A stretch of DNA of 64,000 nt from Streptosporangium brasiliense (GTDB lineage Bacteria > Actinomycetota > Actinomycetes > Streptosporangiales > Streptosporangiaceae). The position numbers and the translations under genes were made by a program. The notes beneath the pieces are model-generated. The model made no database searches, was not told where the DNA came from, and was given only the letters and a program-made list of their open reading frames with translations. Below are positions 49,629 through 58,844 of this stretch, piece after piece. Where the stretch lies: the NCBI RefSeq assembly GCF_030811595.1, contig NZ_JAUSRB010000002.1, forward strand, positions 992,001-1,056,000. The letters run 5' to 3'. Numbering within the stretch: the first letter of the stretch is position 1; every line of letters begins with the position of its first letter.

Positions 49629-50504
49629 ATGACCGAGCTGGCCGTCATCACCCCGAGCCACGGGCCCGACGCGGAGCTGTTCGCCGATCTGCACCGGTCG
49701 GTTCTGGAACACACCTCGGACGAGACCGTGCACCACGTGATCATCTCTCCAGTCTGGAAGAGCGTCTTCGCCAAGTACGCCGGGCCGCGCTGCCGTATAT
49801 GGACCTACGGGGAGCTCCTTCCGAAGCGCTACTTCCGCCTGGCCCCCTACCACCTGTGGGCCAACTCCCGCAGGCCGTGGCCCCCGGTCCGGGGCTGGGT
49901 CATGCAGCAGACGCTCAAGATCGCCCTTGCCGGCCGGCTCGACGCGGACGCCGTGATGATCGCCGACTCCGACGTGGTGCTGGTCCGCCCGACGACCGTG
50001 GAGAGCTTCACCGCCGACGGGCGGCTGTGCCTGCACCGGGAGGAGAAGGGGGTGACCGCGGACATGGAGCGGCACGTCCTGTGGCACCAGGTCTCCCGCG
50101 AGCTGCTCGGTCTCCCCCCGGCGCCGCCGCCTCCGCTGACCGACTACGTGACCGCTCTGAACTTCTGGACCCCGGCCACCGTCCGCGCCATGCAGCGGCG
50201 GGTGAGCGAGACCACCGGGCGAGACTGGCTGGACGCCTTCAACTCCCGCCTGCACATCTCGGAGTTCATGCTCTACGGCGTGTTCGTCGACGAGGTCCTG
50301 GGCGAGGACACGCCGCCCCCGCCTTCCAACACCACGATCTGCCACAAGAACTGGCAGCGGACCCCGCTGGACCGCGAGGGGGCCATCGCGTTCGCCGACC
50401 GGCTGGGCCCCGAGGCGGTGGCGATGATGATCTCGGCGAAGTCGGAGACCCCGGCGGACGCGCGGCGGGCCGCCATCGAGCGGTGCGCTCAGATCACCGG
50501 ATGA
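49629..50504 (+). CDS. DUF6492-type glycosyltransferase-like protein
   Basis: A 291-residue GT-A-like protein: ELAVITPSHGPDAELFADL at the start and D-A-V-M-I-A-D-S-D-V-V-L-V in the middle, giving a D-x-D sugar-nucleotide motif. A C-terminal H-I-S-E-F-M-L-Y-G-V-F-V-D and I-C-H-K-N-W are conserved in DUF6492. The family is found in surface glycan clusters. It is divergent from the first Wzz-like gene and converges on the second. Confidence 0.8.
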   Translation: MTELAVITPSHGPDAELFADLHRSVLEHTSDETVHHVIISPVWKSVFAKYAGPRCRIWTYGELLPKRYFRLAPYHLWANSRRPWPPVRGWVMQQTLKIALAGRLDADAVMIADSDVVLVRPTTVESFTADGRLCLHREEKGVTADMERHVLWHQVSRELLGLPPAPPPPLTDYVTALNFWTPATVRAMQRRVSETTGRDWLDAFNSRLHISEFMLYGVFVDEVLGEDTPPPPSNTTICHKNWQRTPLDREGAIAFADRLGPEAVAMMISAKSETPADARRAAIERCAQITG

Positions 50505-50552
50505 CCGCGGGCCGCCCGCCGGGCGGCCACGGACAGGACGCCGCGGACCCGC

Positions 50553-51473
50553 TCACTTCTCGTGGTCGTCGCGGCCGCTGGCCCGCATGAACACGATGGT
50601 GTCGCCGGCCTCGTCGTCCCGGTGCGCGAACGGCTCGTTCTCGATCAGGACGACGAGCGGCTCGGAGTCGTCTTGGAACGGTCCTTCGGCGGACTCTCGC
50701 ACATCCGTGCGCGGGTAGACGGTCAAGGGGGGGTCGACGGGGTCGGGGACGGAGAGCGCGGCCGACCCCGGCCCGCCGCGCCCGCCCGCGGGAGCCGGCG
50801 CGGGCGCGGGATCGGCGGAGCGCCCGCCCCTGCGCATCTGGGTCGCGGCGTAGGCGATGGTGATGCCGGCCAGGAGCACGAGGAACAGGGTCCCGCCGGC
50901 GGCCGTCAGCTTCCCCGAGAGTTTGGCCTCGGGGGTGGAGGAGGGCACCACGTCGACGATCGATATGAAGGTGGAGCGCGGGGCCTTGAGCGCCTGCTGG
51001 CGGTTGGCCAGCTCCCGGCGGACGCGCTGCTTGGCCTTGAGCACCACGTCCTGGGCGGTGGCGGCGGACCTGCTCTGGACCTCCACGTAGACGAACGGGC
51101 CGTTCGTGCTGATGCCCAGCAGGTTCGGGTTGGTGCGGCCGTCGTTGATCGTGATCTCGGTGGTGCCGTCCTTCACCACGCCCAGCTCGGCGGCGACCTC
51201 GGGGGCGTTCATGGAGAGGATGAGGATGCCGGCCGTGACCCGCAGACCGTCGCTGAACTGAAGCAACGGGTTCGTCAGCCCGAGCGGCTTGGTCGGGTCG
51301 GACGGGAGCGTTCCACCGGTCGCGGGGGTCGTCAGCACCATGGACGCGGTCGACACGTAGGAGGTGGGCATCAGGAAGAAGACCAGGGTCGCCGCGGCGA
51401 GCGCGAGTGCGGCCAGGGGAGGGCCGATGGTTCTACGCTTGACGAGCCCGAATATGGCCTTCCAGAAGTCCAT
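50553..51473 (-). CDS. Second Wzz-like protein
   Basis: A 306-residue paralogue of the Wzz-like protein 1.1 kb away (N-terminal M-D-F-W, T-T-P-A-T-G-G-T-L-P-S-D-P, N-P-L-L-Q-F-S-D-G-L). Helices are near 17-36 and 189-210. The cytoplasmic tail is longer (about 95 residues), Pro/Ala-rich then acidic, and could be a regulatory or phosphorylation site for an adaptor kinase. No kinase domain. Confidence 0.83.
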   Translation of the reverse strand: MDFWKAIFGLVKRRTIGPPLAALALAAATLVFFLMPTSYVSTASMVLTTPATGGTLPSDPTKPLGLTNPLLQFSDGLRVTAGILILSMNAPEVAAELGVVKDGTTEITINDGRTNPNLLGISTNGPFVYVEVQSRSAATAQDVVLKAKQRVRRELANRQQALKAPRSTFISIVDVVPSSTPEAKLSGKLTAAGGTLFLVLLAGITIAYAATQMRRGGRSADPAPAPAPAGGRGGPGSAALSVPDPVDPPLTVYPRTDVRESAEGPFQDDSEPLVVLIENEPFAHRDDEAGDTIVFMRASGRDDHEK

Positions 51474-51671
51474 ATTTCTCCGCCCCTAATTTATGACGGG
51501 GCACCGCAACCCCCCGAGACATACGACCAACTACCCATCGGCGAGCGCGGACCTCCCGTTACAGCAGCCGGACACCGGGCAGGCCACGTCGCATTCCCTC
51601 ATCGGATGTTACGTCTGGTGACGATACAGCGATAGACCCGTCGATAGGCCAAAAAGGGGGAGATGCGAGCG

Positions 51672-51697
51672 CCCCCATCACCTCAAGATGGGGGTTT
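51672..51697 (+). promoter_or_regulatory. Hairpin directly before the acyltransferase start
   Basis: CCCCCATC (51672-51679) pairs with GATGGGGG (51687-51694), followed by TTT. The GGGGG would be the ribosome-binding site for the ATG at 51703, so the stem would hide it; it may also act as a weak terminator. Confidence 0.45.
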
Positions 51698-51702
51698 GTC
51701 GG

Positions 51703-52929
51703 ATGAAATCACCCGAAAGGGATGTTCGGGATGGTCCAGCCGGCGATCAGGGGCGGGCGGCCGGAGACTCCGGCGGGCCGGTCGGGCGGGCGGCCGGAGA
51801 GCGCGGCAGGCTGGCGGGCCTGGACGGGATCCGCGGCGTCGCGGCCCTGTTCGTCATGGTGCACCACTGCTGGTTGATGGCCTTCCCCGGATACCCGGCC
51901 GACACCGGCCCGGGCTGGCTCGGCTGGCTGCTCTACGGGCACATCGCGGTGGTGGTGTTCATCGTCCTGTCGGGCTTCTCGCTGGCCGTCTCCCCCGCGC
52001 GGTCAGGATGGCGGCTGGGCGGCATGGGCCGGTTCGCCCAGCGCCGCGCCTGGCGCATCCTGCCGCCCTACTGGGCCGCGCTGGCGTTCAGCCTGGTGAT
52101 CGCCTGGACCCTGGTCCCCCAGCCGGGAGAGGGACCGCCCACCGCCAAGTCGGTGGCCGTCTACGGCCTGCTGCTGCAGGACCTCTTCGGCGCGCCGAGC
52201 CCCAACGGAGCCTTCTGGTCCATCGCCATCGAGGCCCAGCTCTACCTCGTCTTCCCGCTGCTGCTGCTGGTCCTGCGCAGGGCGGGCGCGGCCGTGATGC
52301 TCGGCGCCGTCACCGTGATCGTGGTGGCGATCGGCCTGCTCGCGCCCGCCGTGCCGGCCGTGGGCATGCTGATGCGGCTGACGCCCCAGTTCGCCGTGCT
52401 GTTCGCGGTGGGCGTGGTCGCCGCGGGTGTCATCGCCGCGGGCGACCGCCTGCGGCGGCTGCCCTGGCACTGGCTGGCGCTGCTCGCCGCCGTCCCGGTG
52501 CTCGCGGTGATCGTCGTGCGGGGCTCGGTCTGGACGGTGGGGAACTACTTCTGGATCGACATCGCGCTCGGTCCCGCGGTCGGCCTGCTGCTGGCCGCGG
52601 TGGCGACGGGCCGTCCGGCCTCCCTGGTCCGGCTGCTGGACCTGCGGCCGTTCCGGAGCCTGGGTTCCTTCTCCTACACGCTCTACCTGATCCACGCCCC
52701 GATCGTCGTGGCGATCTACCAGCTGGTCGTCGCGCCGAACGTGCCCGGGGGCCTGCCCGCGTTCCTGACCGCGCTCGTGCTGGCCGTACCGGTGGCCCTG
52801 CTGGCGGCCCGGACGTTCGCGTCGCTCTTCGAGCTCCCCTTCCAGCGGCACCGCAGCTGGCCCGCGCTGCGCGAGGCGGCACGGGCCAGACTGTCACGGA
52901 TGCGCGCGGCCGTACGTCCCGCGCCGTAG
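51703..52929 (+). CDS. Acyltransferase family 3 membrane protein
   Basis: A 408-residue protein with about 10 membrane helices. The OafA/NodX-type motif is R-L-A-G-L-D-G-I-R-G-V-A-A-L-F-V-M-V-H-H with its His, then R-R-A-W-R-I-L-P-P-Y-W, FWSIAIEAQLYLVFPLLL, and F-S-Y-T-L-Y-L-I-H-A-P near the end. It O-acylates a surface glycan. An in-frame ATG five codons upstream falls inside the hairpin. Converges on the 2OG-oxygenase gene. Confidence 0.88.
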   Translation: MKSPERDVRDGPAGDQGRAAGDSGGPVGRAAGERGRLAGLDGIRGVAALFVMVHHCWLMAFPGYPADTGPGWLGWLLYGHIAVVVFIVLSGFSLAVSPARSGWRLGGMGRFAQRRAWRILPPYWAALAFSLVIAWTLVPQPGEGPPTAKSVAVYGLLLQDLFGAPSPNGAFWSIAIEAQLYLVFPLLLLVLRRAGAAVMLGAVTVIVVAIGLLAPAVPAVGMLMRLTPQFAVLFAVGVVAAGVIAAGDRLRRLPWHWLALLAAVPVLAVIVVRGSVWTVGNYFWIDIALGPAVGLLLAAVATGRPASLVRLLDLRPFRSLGSFSYTLYLIHAPIVVAIYQLVVAPNVPGGLPAFLTALVLAVPVALLAARTFASLFELPFQRHRSWPALREAARARLSRMRAAVRPAP

Positions 52930-52945
52930 GCGGCGGGCGGGGCCG

Positions 52946-53842
52946 TCAGCTCACCCGCGCCAGCGCCTCGGCCTCGTACTCCAGCGCCAGCTCCTCCGGC
53001 ATCGGGTCGAGGTCGGTGCAGCGCACGAAGTCGCGCAGGGTCGTGCCGGTGCACGCCGCGTCCACGTTGGCCGCGCCCCGGCGCGCCCGCACGTCGTCGA
53101 TGTTCACGGTCCGGAAGTCGATGCTGAAGCGGGTCCTGCCCGAGGTGTTGGGGACCGTCGAGTGCAGCTGCGCGCCGGAGAACAGCATCACCCCGCCCGG
53201 CTCGGGCACCACCCGCACCTGCGGGTCGAGCTCGACCGGCTCCTCGGGCCTCGGCTGCTCCCTGGTGTCGCTGCGCACGTGCTGGGCCGCGCTGAGCCGG
53301 CTGGTCCGGTTCCACTCGGCGTAGTCGTAGCGCGCGCTCCCGTTGCGCACGGGGCGGTCGAAATACTTCGGGTGGAAGGCCATCACGTTCTCCGGCACCA
53401 CCGGATAGATCGGGATCCACCAGTTGAGCTGGTTGAACGGCGCGGAGTACCAGCAGTCGCGGTGCGGGTGGAAGGCGTAGGAGATCCCGGAGGTGAGGTA
53501 GTCGTTGGAGGTGGATGTGCGCAGCCGGGGGACGTCGAAGTAGGTCCGGTCGAGCGGGCAGCCGAGATCGGCGAGGACGGCCGGCAGCAGCTCCTTGCAC
53601 CGGGGGTGATGGATGAACCTCGGCTTGAGCCCGGCGAGCAGCGCCGCGAACTCCTCGACCGGCATGTCGAACTGCGCGGTCTCCGGGTCACGGCCGCCGA
53701 ACGCCTCGCTGATCAGCTGATGGGCGAGGCCGACGAGCTCCTTGGAGGCCGGTGTCGCGGAGTAGGTGAACACCTTCCCCTCGTAGAGCAGGCCGCGCCG
53801 GGTGTCGTCGTCCACCACGCTGTTGGAAAAGACGGTGGTCAT
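52946..53842 (-). CDS. 2OG-Fe(II) oxygenase-like (PhyH-type) protein
   Basis: A 298-residue soluble protein. A candidate iron-binding set is FHPHRDCW (H-x-D pattern from H-P-H-R-D) with the distal His in SGAQLHSTVPN and the oxoglutarate-binding Arg in TRFSIDFR. This is a double-stranded beta-helix of the phytanoyl-CoA dioxygenase type. Homologues are found in natural-product and glycan clusters as hydroxylases; the substrate is unknown. Read in the direction of the other genes from here to 62.6 kb, 17 bases from the acyltransferase end. Confidence 0.75.
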   Translation of the reverse strand: MTTVFSNSVVDDDTRRGLLYEGKVFTYSATPASKELVGLAHQLISEAFGGRDPETAQFDMPVEEFAALLAGLKPRFIHHPRCKELLPAVLADLGCPLDRTYFDVPRLRTSTSNDYLTSGISYAFHPHRDCWYSAPFNQLNWWIPIYPVVPENVMAFHPKYFDRPVRNGSARYDYAEWNRTSRLSAAQHVRSDTREQPRPEEPVELDPQVRVVPEPGGVMLFSGAQLHSTVPNTSGRTRFSIDFRTVNIDDVRARRGAANVDAACTGTTLRDFVRCTDLDPMPEELALEYEAEALARVS

Positions 53843-53937
53843 CCTGAACGCTCTCCTTGTTCACGACTTGTTCACGACTGATGCGACTGATGCGACTGAT
53901 GCGGTCGTGCGCCGGGCACGCGCACGGTGGTTCATGA

Positions 53938-54858
53938 TCAGCTTCTGCCCGACGGGCGCCCGGCGGCCCGGCCGGGCAGGAGCAGCCCGGTGCCCAGCCG
54001 CACGAGCTTTCGGCTGCGATGCGACACCGTCCGCCACTGGCGGCGGGCGTACATCCGGTGCGCGGCGGCGTACGCGCGGCGGCGCTGCTCCTCGGTGAGG
54101 GGGGCCTCGCCCAGCCAGCGCAGGATCTCGCGGTACTGCAGGGTCGAGGAGAAACGCGCCTGCCAGGCGGGCACGCCGAGGCGGCGTCCGACCACCCCGA
54201 TGCGTTCGTGCTTCCAGTTACGGTGGGCCAGCACCTCGGGCACGTGGCCCCACGGCCCGGCCAGCGCGAGCTTCGCCGCGAAGACCTCGTCCTCGCGGAG
54301 CATGTTGCGCCGGGGGATGCCGACCACGGAGGCCCGGCGCATCAGGCCGTACAGGGGATCGATCAACAGGTGGCTCTCGTTGAGCATGCGCAGCATCTCG
54401 GCGAACCGCTCGGCCGGGTCGTCGGACAGCAGGCCCCCGCCGTCGTAGACGCCGGTGCTGGTGGTGCCGTCGGGGTCGGTGTAGGCCACCTGCGTGGTGA
54501 CCAGGATGAGGCGCTCGTCCTGGGCGAAGGCGCTCAGGGAGCGGGAGACGCAGGCGGGGTCCAGCCGGTCGTCGTCGCCCACCCAGCGGAAGAACGTCCC
54601 CCGGGCGATCCGCCCCGCGTGCACGAAGTTGTTGAGCAGCCCCACGTTGTGCGGCTGCCGGTGGTAGACGACCCGGTCGTCGGAGCGCGCCAGCTCCCGG
54701 CAGAACTCCTCGGTGCCGTCGGTGGAGGCGTTGTCACAGATCACCAGCTCGATGTCCGTGTGGTCCTGCGCCAGGACCGACCGGACCACGCCGTCCAGCC
54801 TCTCGGCGCCGTTGCGCACCGGCAGTCCGATGGACACCAGGGTGTCGGAGTCAAGCAT
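53938..54858 (-). CDS. Family 2 glycosyltransferase
   Basis: A 306-residue GT2 enzyme: SIGLPVRNGAERLDGVVRS, VICDNASTDGTEEFCRE, N-V-G-L-L-N-N-F and the metal motif in FFRWVGDDDRLDP. The C-terminal part is Arg-rich. The ATG has GGAGAAGGAAA upstream; a longer in-frame start lies inside the flippase gene. Located 17 bases after the flippase gene, so co-transcribed with it. Confidence 0.9.
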   Translation of the reverse strand: MLDSDTLVSIGLPVRNGAERLDGVVRSVLAQDHTDIELVICDNASTDGTEEFCRELARSDDRVVYHRQPHNVGLLNNFVHAGRIARGTFFRWVGDDDRLDPACVSRSLSAFAQDERLILVTTQVAYTDPDGTTSTGVYDGGGLLSDDPAERFAEMLRMLNESHLLIDPLYGLMRRASVVGIPRRNMLREDEVFAAKLALAGPWGHVPEVLAHRNWKHERIGVVGRRLGVPAWQARFSSTLQYREILRWLGEAPLTEEQRRRAYAAAHRMYARRQWRTVSHRSRKLVRLGTGLLLPGRAAGRPSGRS

Positions 54859-54875
54859 CCGGTTTCCTTCTCCAG

Positions 54876-56423
54876 TCAGCGAGAGCGTAAGGGGATCAGC
54901 TCGGTCACCCTGCCGCCCAGCTGCCTGAGCACCGCCTGCGGCACGACGACGAAGACGTAGGCGAGCAGCCCCGTGCCGCCCGCCACGCACAGTTGGACCA
55001 GCGGGACGCCACGGGTGACCTGGGCCAGCGACAGCATGACGGCCACCGCGAGCACGCCGCCCAGCAGCGGGCGCACCAGGGCGGAGGCGACCGGGGCGAG
55101 GACCACTCCCGCCCGGTGCAGGGCCAGCGTCGCCAGCGGCAGGGCGACCAGGACGGCCACCGCCGCGTGCCCGATCGCCGCGCCGCGGATGCCGTCCAGC
55201 CGCGCGCCGGCCGTCAGCACGGGCAGCAACGTCACGGCCCAGCCCAGGTTGAGCCAGACGGTGGACTTGGTCGCGCCGAGGGAGGCCAGGACGTCGAAGG
55301 CCAGGGCGGTCAGCATCCGCACGGCCATCACGATCGCCAGGAAGCGCAGCACCTCGGCGGAGGGCGCCCAGCGCTCGCCGTACAGGAAGACCACCAGCGC
55401 GGGAGCGAGGGTGCCCATCATCACCGCGATCGGCAGCACGATGGACAGCAGCAGCGGGACCGCCCGCTGCACGCCCAGCGACAGTGACCGCGGATCCTCC
55501 TCCGCCAGCCGCGAGAAGCTGGGCAGGGCGACGTAGCGGACGGCCGTGCCGATCAGGCCGGGCACCCAGCTCGAGATGTTGAAGGCCAGCAGGTAGAGGC
55601 CGAGCAGGGTGGGCCCGAGGGCGTTACCGACGATGACGGAGTCGGCGTTGAGCAGCACGCCCTCGATGCCGAGGCTCACGCACAGCGGGAGTCCGAAGGT
55701 CAGCAGCCGCCTGACGACCGCGCGGTCGAGGCCGATCCGGATCCGCAGCTTCGCGAAGGCGACCACCAGCACCCCGGTGACCACGGTGCCCGTGAGCTGG
55801 CCCCAGGCGAAGCTGAAGGCCCCGGCGCCCCCGGCGGCGAGCGTGATGGAGACCGTGGCGTTCACCAGGAAGCCCACCAGGTTGGCCTTGGTGAGCTTGT
55901 CCTGCTCGAACCTGCGCAGCAGCGCCGCGCTGCGCACGGCGGTCAGGCCGTAGACGACGTTGGTGGCCGCGAGCACCCGGATCACCCAGGTGGCCTCCTC
56001 GCTCCCGGACAGCTGCGCGAAGAACGGCGCGATCACCCAGAAGATCCCGTACAGGACGCCGCTGGACACGATGGCCACGACCGTCGCCGTGGGCGCCATG
56101 TCCTCAAGCCTGCCCCGCCACTGCACGGTCGCCGCGATGATGCCGGCGTCGTTGATGTGGACGACGAGCTGGCTGGCCGCCAGCGCGATGGCGAAGACGC
56201 CGAAGTCCTCCGGTACCAGCAGGCGGGCGAGGACCAGGCTCATGGCGAACGAGCCGACTTTCATCGCCAGGTTGCCCAGCACGCTCCAGCGCAGCCCGCG
56301 ACCGGCCTGGCGGCCGATCTCCCCGACCCGGCCGTTCTCCCCGTCCGGGGAGGCGGCCGGACCGGGCGGCCCGGACTCCGGGTCCGTGCCCGTCGCCGGC
56401 TCCGCGCCCTGTCTGTCTTCCAT
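54876..56423 (-). CDS. Oligosaccharide flippase (Wzx-type)
   Basis: A 515-residue membrane protein with about 14 helices of the polysaccharide transporter (MATE-like) superfamily. It opens GLRWSVLGNLAMKVGSFAMSLVLARLL and E-D-F-G-V-F-A-I, the usual first helices. The N-terminal 40 residues are hydrophilic and Gly/Pro-rich. It moves the lipid-linked repeat across the membrane for the polymerase and Wzz-like proteins. Confidence 0.9.
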   Translation of the reverse strand: MEDRQGAEPATGTDPESGPPGPAASPDGENGRVGEIGRQAGRGLRWSVLGNLAMKVGSFAMSLVLARLLVPEDFGVFAIALAASQLVVHINDAGIIAATVQWRGRLEDMAPTATVVAIVSSGVLYGIFWVIAPFFAQLSGSEEATWVIRVLAATNVVYGLTAVRSAALLRRFEQDKLTKANLVGFLVNATVSITLAAGGAGAFSFAWGQLTGTVVTGVLVVAFAKLRIRIGLDRAVVRRLLTFGLPLCVSLGIEGVLLNADSVIVGNALGPTLLGLYLLAFNISSWVPGLIGTAVRYVALPSFSRLAEEDPRSLSLGVQRAVPLLLSIVLPIAVMMGTLAPALVVFLYGERWAPSAEVLRFLAIVMAVRMLTALAFDVLASLGATKSTVWLNLGWAVTLLPVLTAGARLDGIRGAAIGHAAVAVLVALPLATLALHRAGVVLAPVASALVRPLLGGVLAVAVMLSLAQVTRGVPLVQLCVAGGTGLLAYVFVVVPQAVLRQLGGRVTELIPLRSR

Positions 56424-56484
56424 GTCTTACCTTTCACAGCCAGCCCGCCGGGCCGCCGGCGCCGTCTCGGCGGCGGCGGTCGGG

Positions 56485-57558
56485 TCAGGCGGGCTCCTCG
56501 ATCCGTTCCAGCCAGATCTCCCGCCAGAACGGGATGAACTCACGCGGGCAGCTGACGGTGTAAGCGCCCGCGCAGACGACGCCCTCCAGCACGATGCACG
56601 GGGACTTCATCTGGAGCATCCGGCCGGTCTTCTCGTCGATGCACCGATCGACCCGCGAGAGCACCCGCGCCGTCTGCCCGCAGTAACGCGACATCTCCTC
56701 CTCGAACCCCATCCCGCGGTTGAGCAGGTCCTGGTTGAGGGTTTTGACGATCTCCTCCTTGGACTTGATCCGGACGAGCTCTCCCGGCCGGAGGTCGAGG
56801 GTGACGCTCGGCGTCGCGCCGACGAGCCCGCCCTTGACGAACCCCCACCGGAGGCCGCCCCTGATCCGCAGCCAGCTTGGCAGCACCCGTCCGCTCCGGT
56901 CCTGAAAGCGGTTGAAAAGCCCGACGAGAAAGGCGCGGAGCGCGAAGAACATGCCCGCGTTGCCGGTGCGCACATCCATGACGTACTGCCGGACGTCCTT
57001 GAACGGCAGGCAGGTGGGCGCGGCCCGCAGCAGCTCGGTGGCCTGGCAGGAGAAGCGCTCCTCCCCGTCCGGACCGGGCTCCTTCCGGGCGGCGACCTCC
57101 AGGATCGGCAGGAGGGGCCGGCCCGCCGCGAGGCCGCCCGGACCCGCGGCCCCGGGTCCGCCGCCGGAGGCCGCGGGGTCCCGCGGGGCGGACGGGGCGG
57201 TCGCCGGGGGGTCGCCGGGCTCCACCCGCTTGAGCCACGCCTCCTTCCAGTACATCAGGCAGGCCGTCTGGCAGCCGCCGTGCGCCTGGCCGCCGCAGCG
57301 CGCCCCGGTCAGGTGCACGGCGCGCTCCATCCGCCGCATGCCGGTCCGGCTGATCGTGTCGCAGAGCTTGTGGGCGACCTTGTGCACGGTGAGCCGCTGC
57401 CCGCAGAAGGCCAGCATCTCCGGCATGAAGGGCAGCGCGTCCAGCTCACCCCTCTCGTCCAGCGTGGCCATGATCTCGGCCTCGCTGAGCACCTCGACCA
57501 GCTCACCGACCCGGAGGTTGAGCGCCCCGGCACCCATGACGGTCTGGACCTGCGTCAT
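56485..57558 (-). CDS. Duplicated four-cysteine protein of unknown function
   Basis: A 357-residue soluble protein built of two copies of a 98-residue module (about 15-112 and 255-352) with a Pro/Gly/Ala-rich and helical middle. Each module starts with G-E-L-V and E-I-x-x-T-L, then (F/Y)CGQ, a second Cys, and a pair eight residues apart followed by W-x3-W: C52, C66, C88, C96, W104, W108 in the first; C293, C306, C329, C337, W345, W349 in the second. Four conserved Cys per module suggest zinc or iron-sulfur binding. Its ATG overlaps the stop of the aminopeptidase-like gene. I do not recognise the family; zinc-based scaffold or sulfur-transfer roles are guesses. Confidence 0.7.
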   Translation of the reverse strand: MTQVQTVMGAGALNLRVGELVEVLSEAEIMATLDERGELDALPFMPEMLAFCGQRLTVHKVAHKLCDTISRTGMRRMERAVHLTGARCGGQAHGGCQTACLMYWKEAWLKRVEPGDPPATAPSAPRDPAASGGGPGAAGPGGLAAGRPLLPILEVAARKEPGPDGEERFSCQATELLRAAPTCLPFKDVRQYVMDVRTGNAGMFFALRAFLVGLFNRFQDRSGRVLPSWLRIRGGLRWGFVKGGLVGATPSVTLDLRPGELVRIKSKEEIVKTLNQDLLNRGMGFEEEMSRYCGQTARVLSRVDRCIDEKTGRMLQMKSPCIVLEGVVCAGAYTVSCPREFIPFWREIWLERIEEPA

Positions 57559-58844
57559 TTCCCCTTCTCCTTGAGCAGTCCTGCACCACGCAGGGCCTGT
57601 GCCGCATCCGCCACGGCGGCGAAGGGCAGGTTGGACCGTTCCGCGATGTCCAGCAGGCTGTGCTCCTCGTCGGAGAGGTTCAGCACCCACAACATCGCCA
57701 TCTGCGCCTGCTTGGTGTCGCTGCGGCCGCCCAGCGACCCGTACAGGCCCCGCCGGCCGAGCTGCGGCTCGCCGTACGGGCTGAGGTTGACGTAACGCCG
57801 GTTGCGCTCCAGCACCCGCGTGATCTCCCAGCAGGTCTCCAGCGTGTCGGCCATCGCCTCGGGTGAGACGAAGTCCGGGTTGTCCGCCGAGGTGTGGTAC
57901 TCCGGGTAGCCGGCGTACGGCGTGCGGGTCAGCGAGCCGACCGGCATGTCGAAACCGGGCGAGCAGAACTGCCGCTCGTCGTAGCCGTACGGTGAGAAGT
58001 CCACGATCTCGTGCTCGCGCCCCGAGGTCCGCAGGACGTGCCGGACCACCTGGTCGATCTCCGCGTCCCCGCGCCTGCTGCGCTTGTAGGTCAGCGTGCC
58101 GCTGTCTCCGGCGCAGGCCAGCACGAGCCCGTGCTTGACCCTCTCGGAACGCTCCCGGTTGCGCGCCAGCCAGGTGATCGCGCCGATCGTGCCGGGCATG
58201 AACAGGAAGCGGTAGGTGTAGTACGGGTCGGTCCCGGCCAGCCGCCGCGCGAGCTCGGCCGCCACGGCGACGCCCGCCAGGTTGTCGTTGGCCAGCGAGG
58301 GATGGCAAACGTGGCAGGAGACGAGCACCTCCTCGGAGACCTGCCCCGGCACCACGTGCTCGCCGTAGGTCAGGTGACCGTCGGCGAGGGTCGAGTCGAT
58401 CCTGACCTCGTAGTCGCCCTCCGGCAGGCCCGCCAGGGTGCTCTCCCGCAGGCAGAAGCCCCACGTCTCGGCGTAGTAACTCGTCCGGTAGGGGATCAGG
58501 TCGGGCTGCTCGGGCAGGGTGTGCAGGTGGGGGCGGAGCTCCCGCAGGGACATGACGGCCGACACCGGGACGCTGTAGCCGACGACGTGGAGGTTGGACT
58601 CGGCGAAGTCGACCACCCGTGTGCCCGAGGCGTCCTTGACGTAGGCGTCACGGATGTTCCACTCCTTGGGCACCGTCCAGTCGAGGACCTCGGTCCCCGT
58701 CGGCACCTCGTGGATCCGCAGGGGGACCGACTCGCCGACGATCTCCAGAGTGCGGCGCACCCCGTCGCCGGTGATGCTCCGGCACAGCGGGTAGAGCCGC
58801 TCGACCAGGGCGTGCATCTGACGCCCCACGGTCTCAATCGTCAC
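57555..58844 (-). CDS. DUF4910-type aminopeptidase-like protein
   Basis: A 429-residue protein. A start region (about 1-110) of the DUF2172-like type precedes an M28-like domain with [17 protein letters not shown] (H, D and N near the metal site) and [12 protein letters not shown] at the end of it. A winged-helix-like C-terminal part (about 355-425) follows. Members occur in polysaccharide clusters and may process amide or ester bonds of modified sugars rather than peptides. GTG start; it overlaps the epimerase end by 11 bases and the duplicated-Cys gene by 4. No signal peptide. Confidence 0.8.
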   Translation of the reverse strand: MTIETVGRQMHALVERLYPLCRSITGDGVRRTLEIVGESVPLRIHEVPTGTEVLDWTVPKEWNIRDAYVKDASGTRVVDFAESNLHVVGYSVPVSAVMSLRELRPHLHTLPEQPDLIPYRTSYYAETWGFCLRESTLAGLPEGDYEVRIDSTLADGHLTYGEHVVPGQVSEEVLVSCHVCHPSLANDNLAGVAVAAELARRLAGTDPYYTYRFLFMPGTIGAITWLARNRERSERVKHGLVLACAGDSGTLTYKRSRRGDAEIDQVVRHVLRTSGREHEIVDFSPYGYDERQFCSPGFDMPVGSLTRTPYAGYPEYHTSADNPDFVSPEAMADTLETCWEITRVLERNRRYVNLSPYGEPQLGRRGLYGSLGGRSDTKQAQMAMLWVLNLSDEEHSLLDIAERSNLPFAAVADAAQALRGAGLLKEKGK

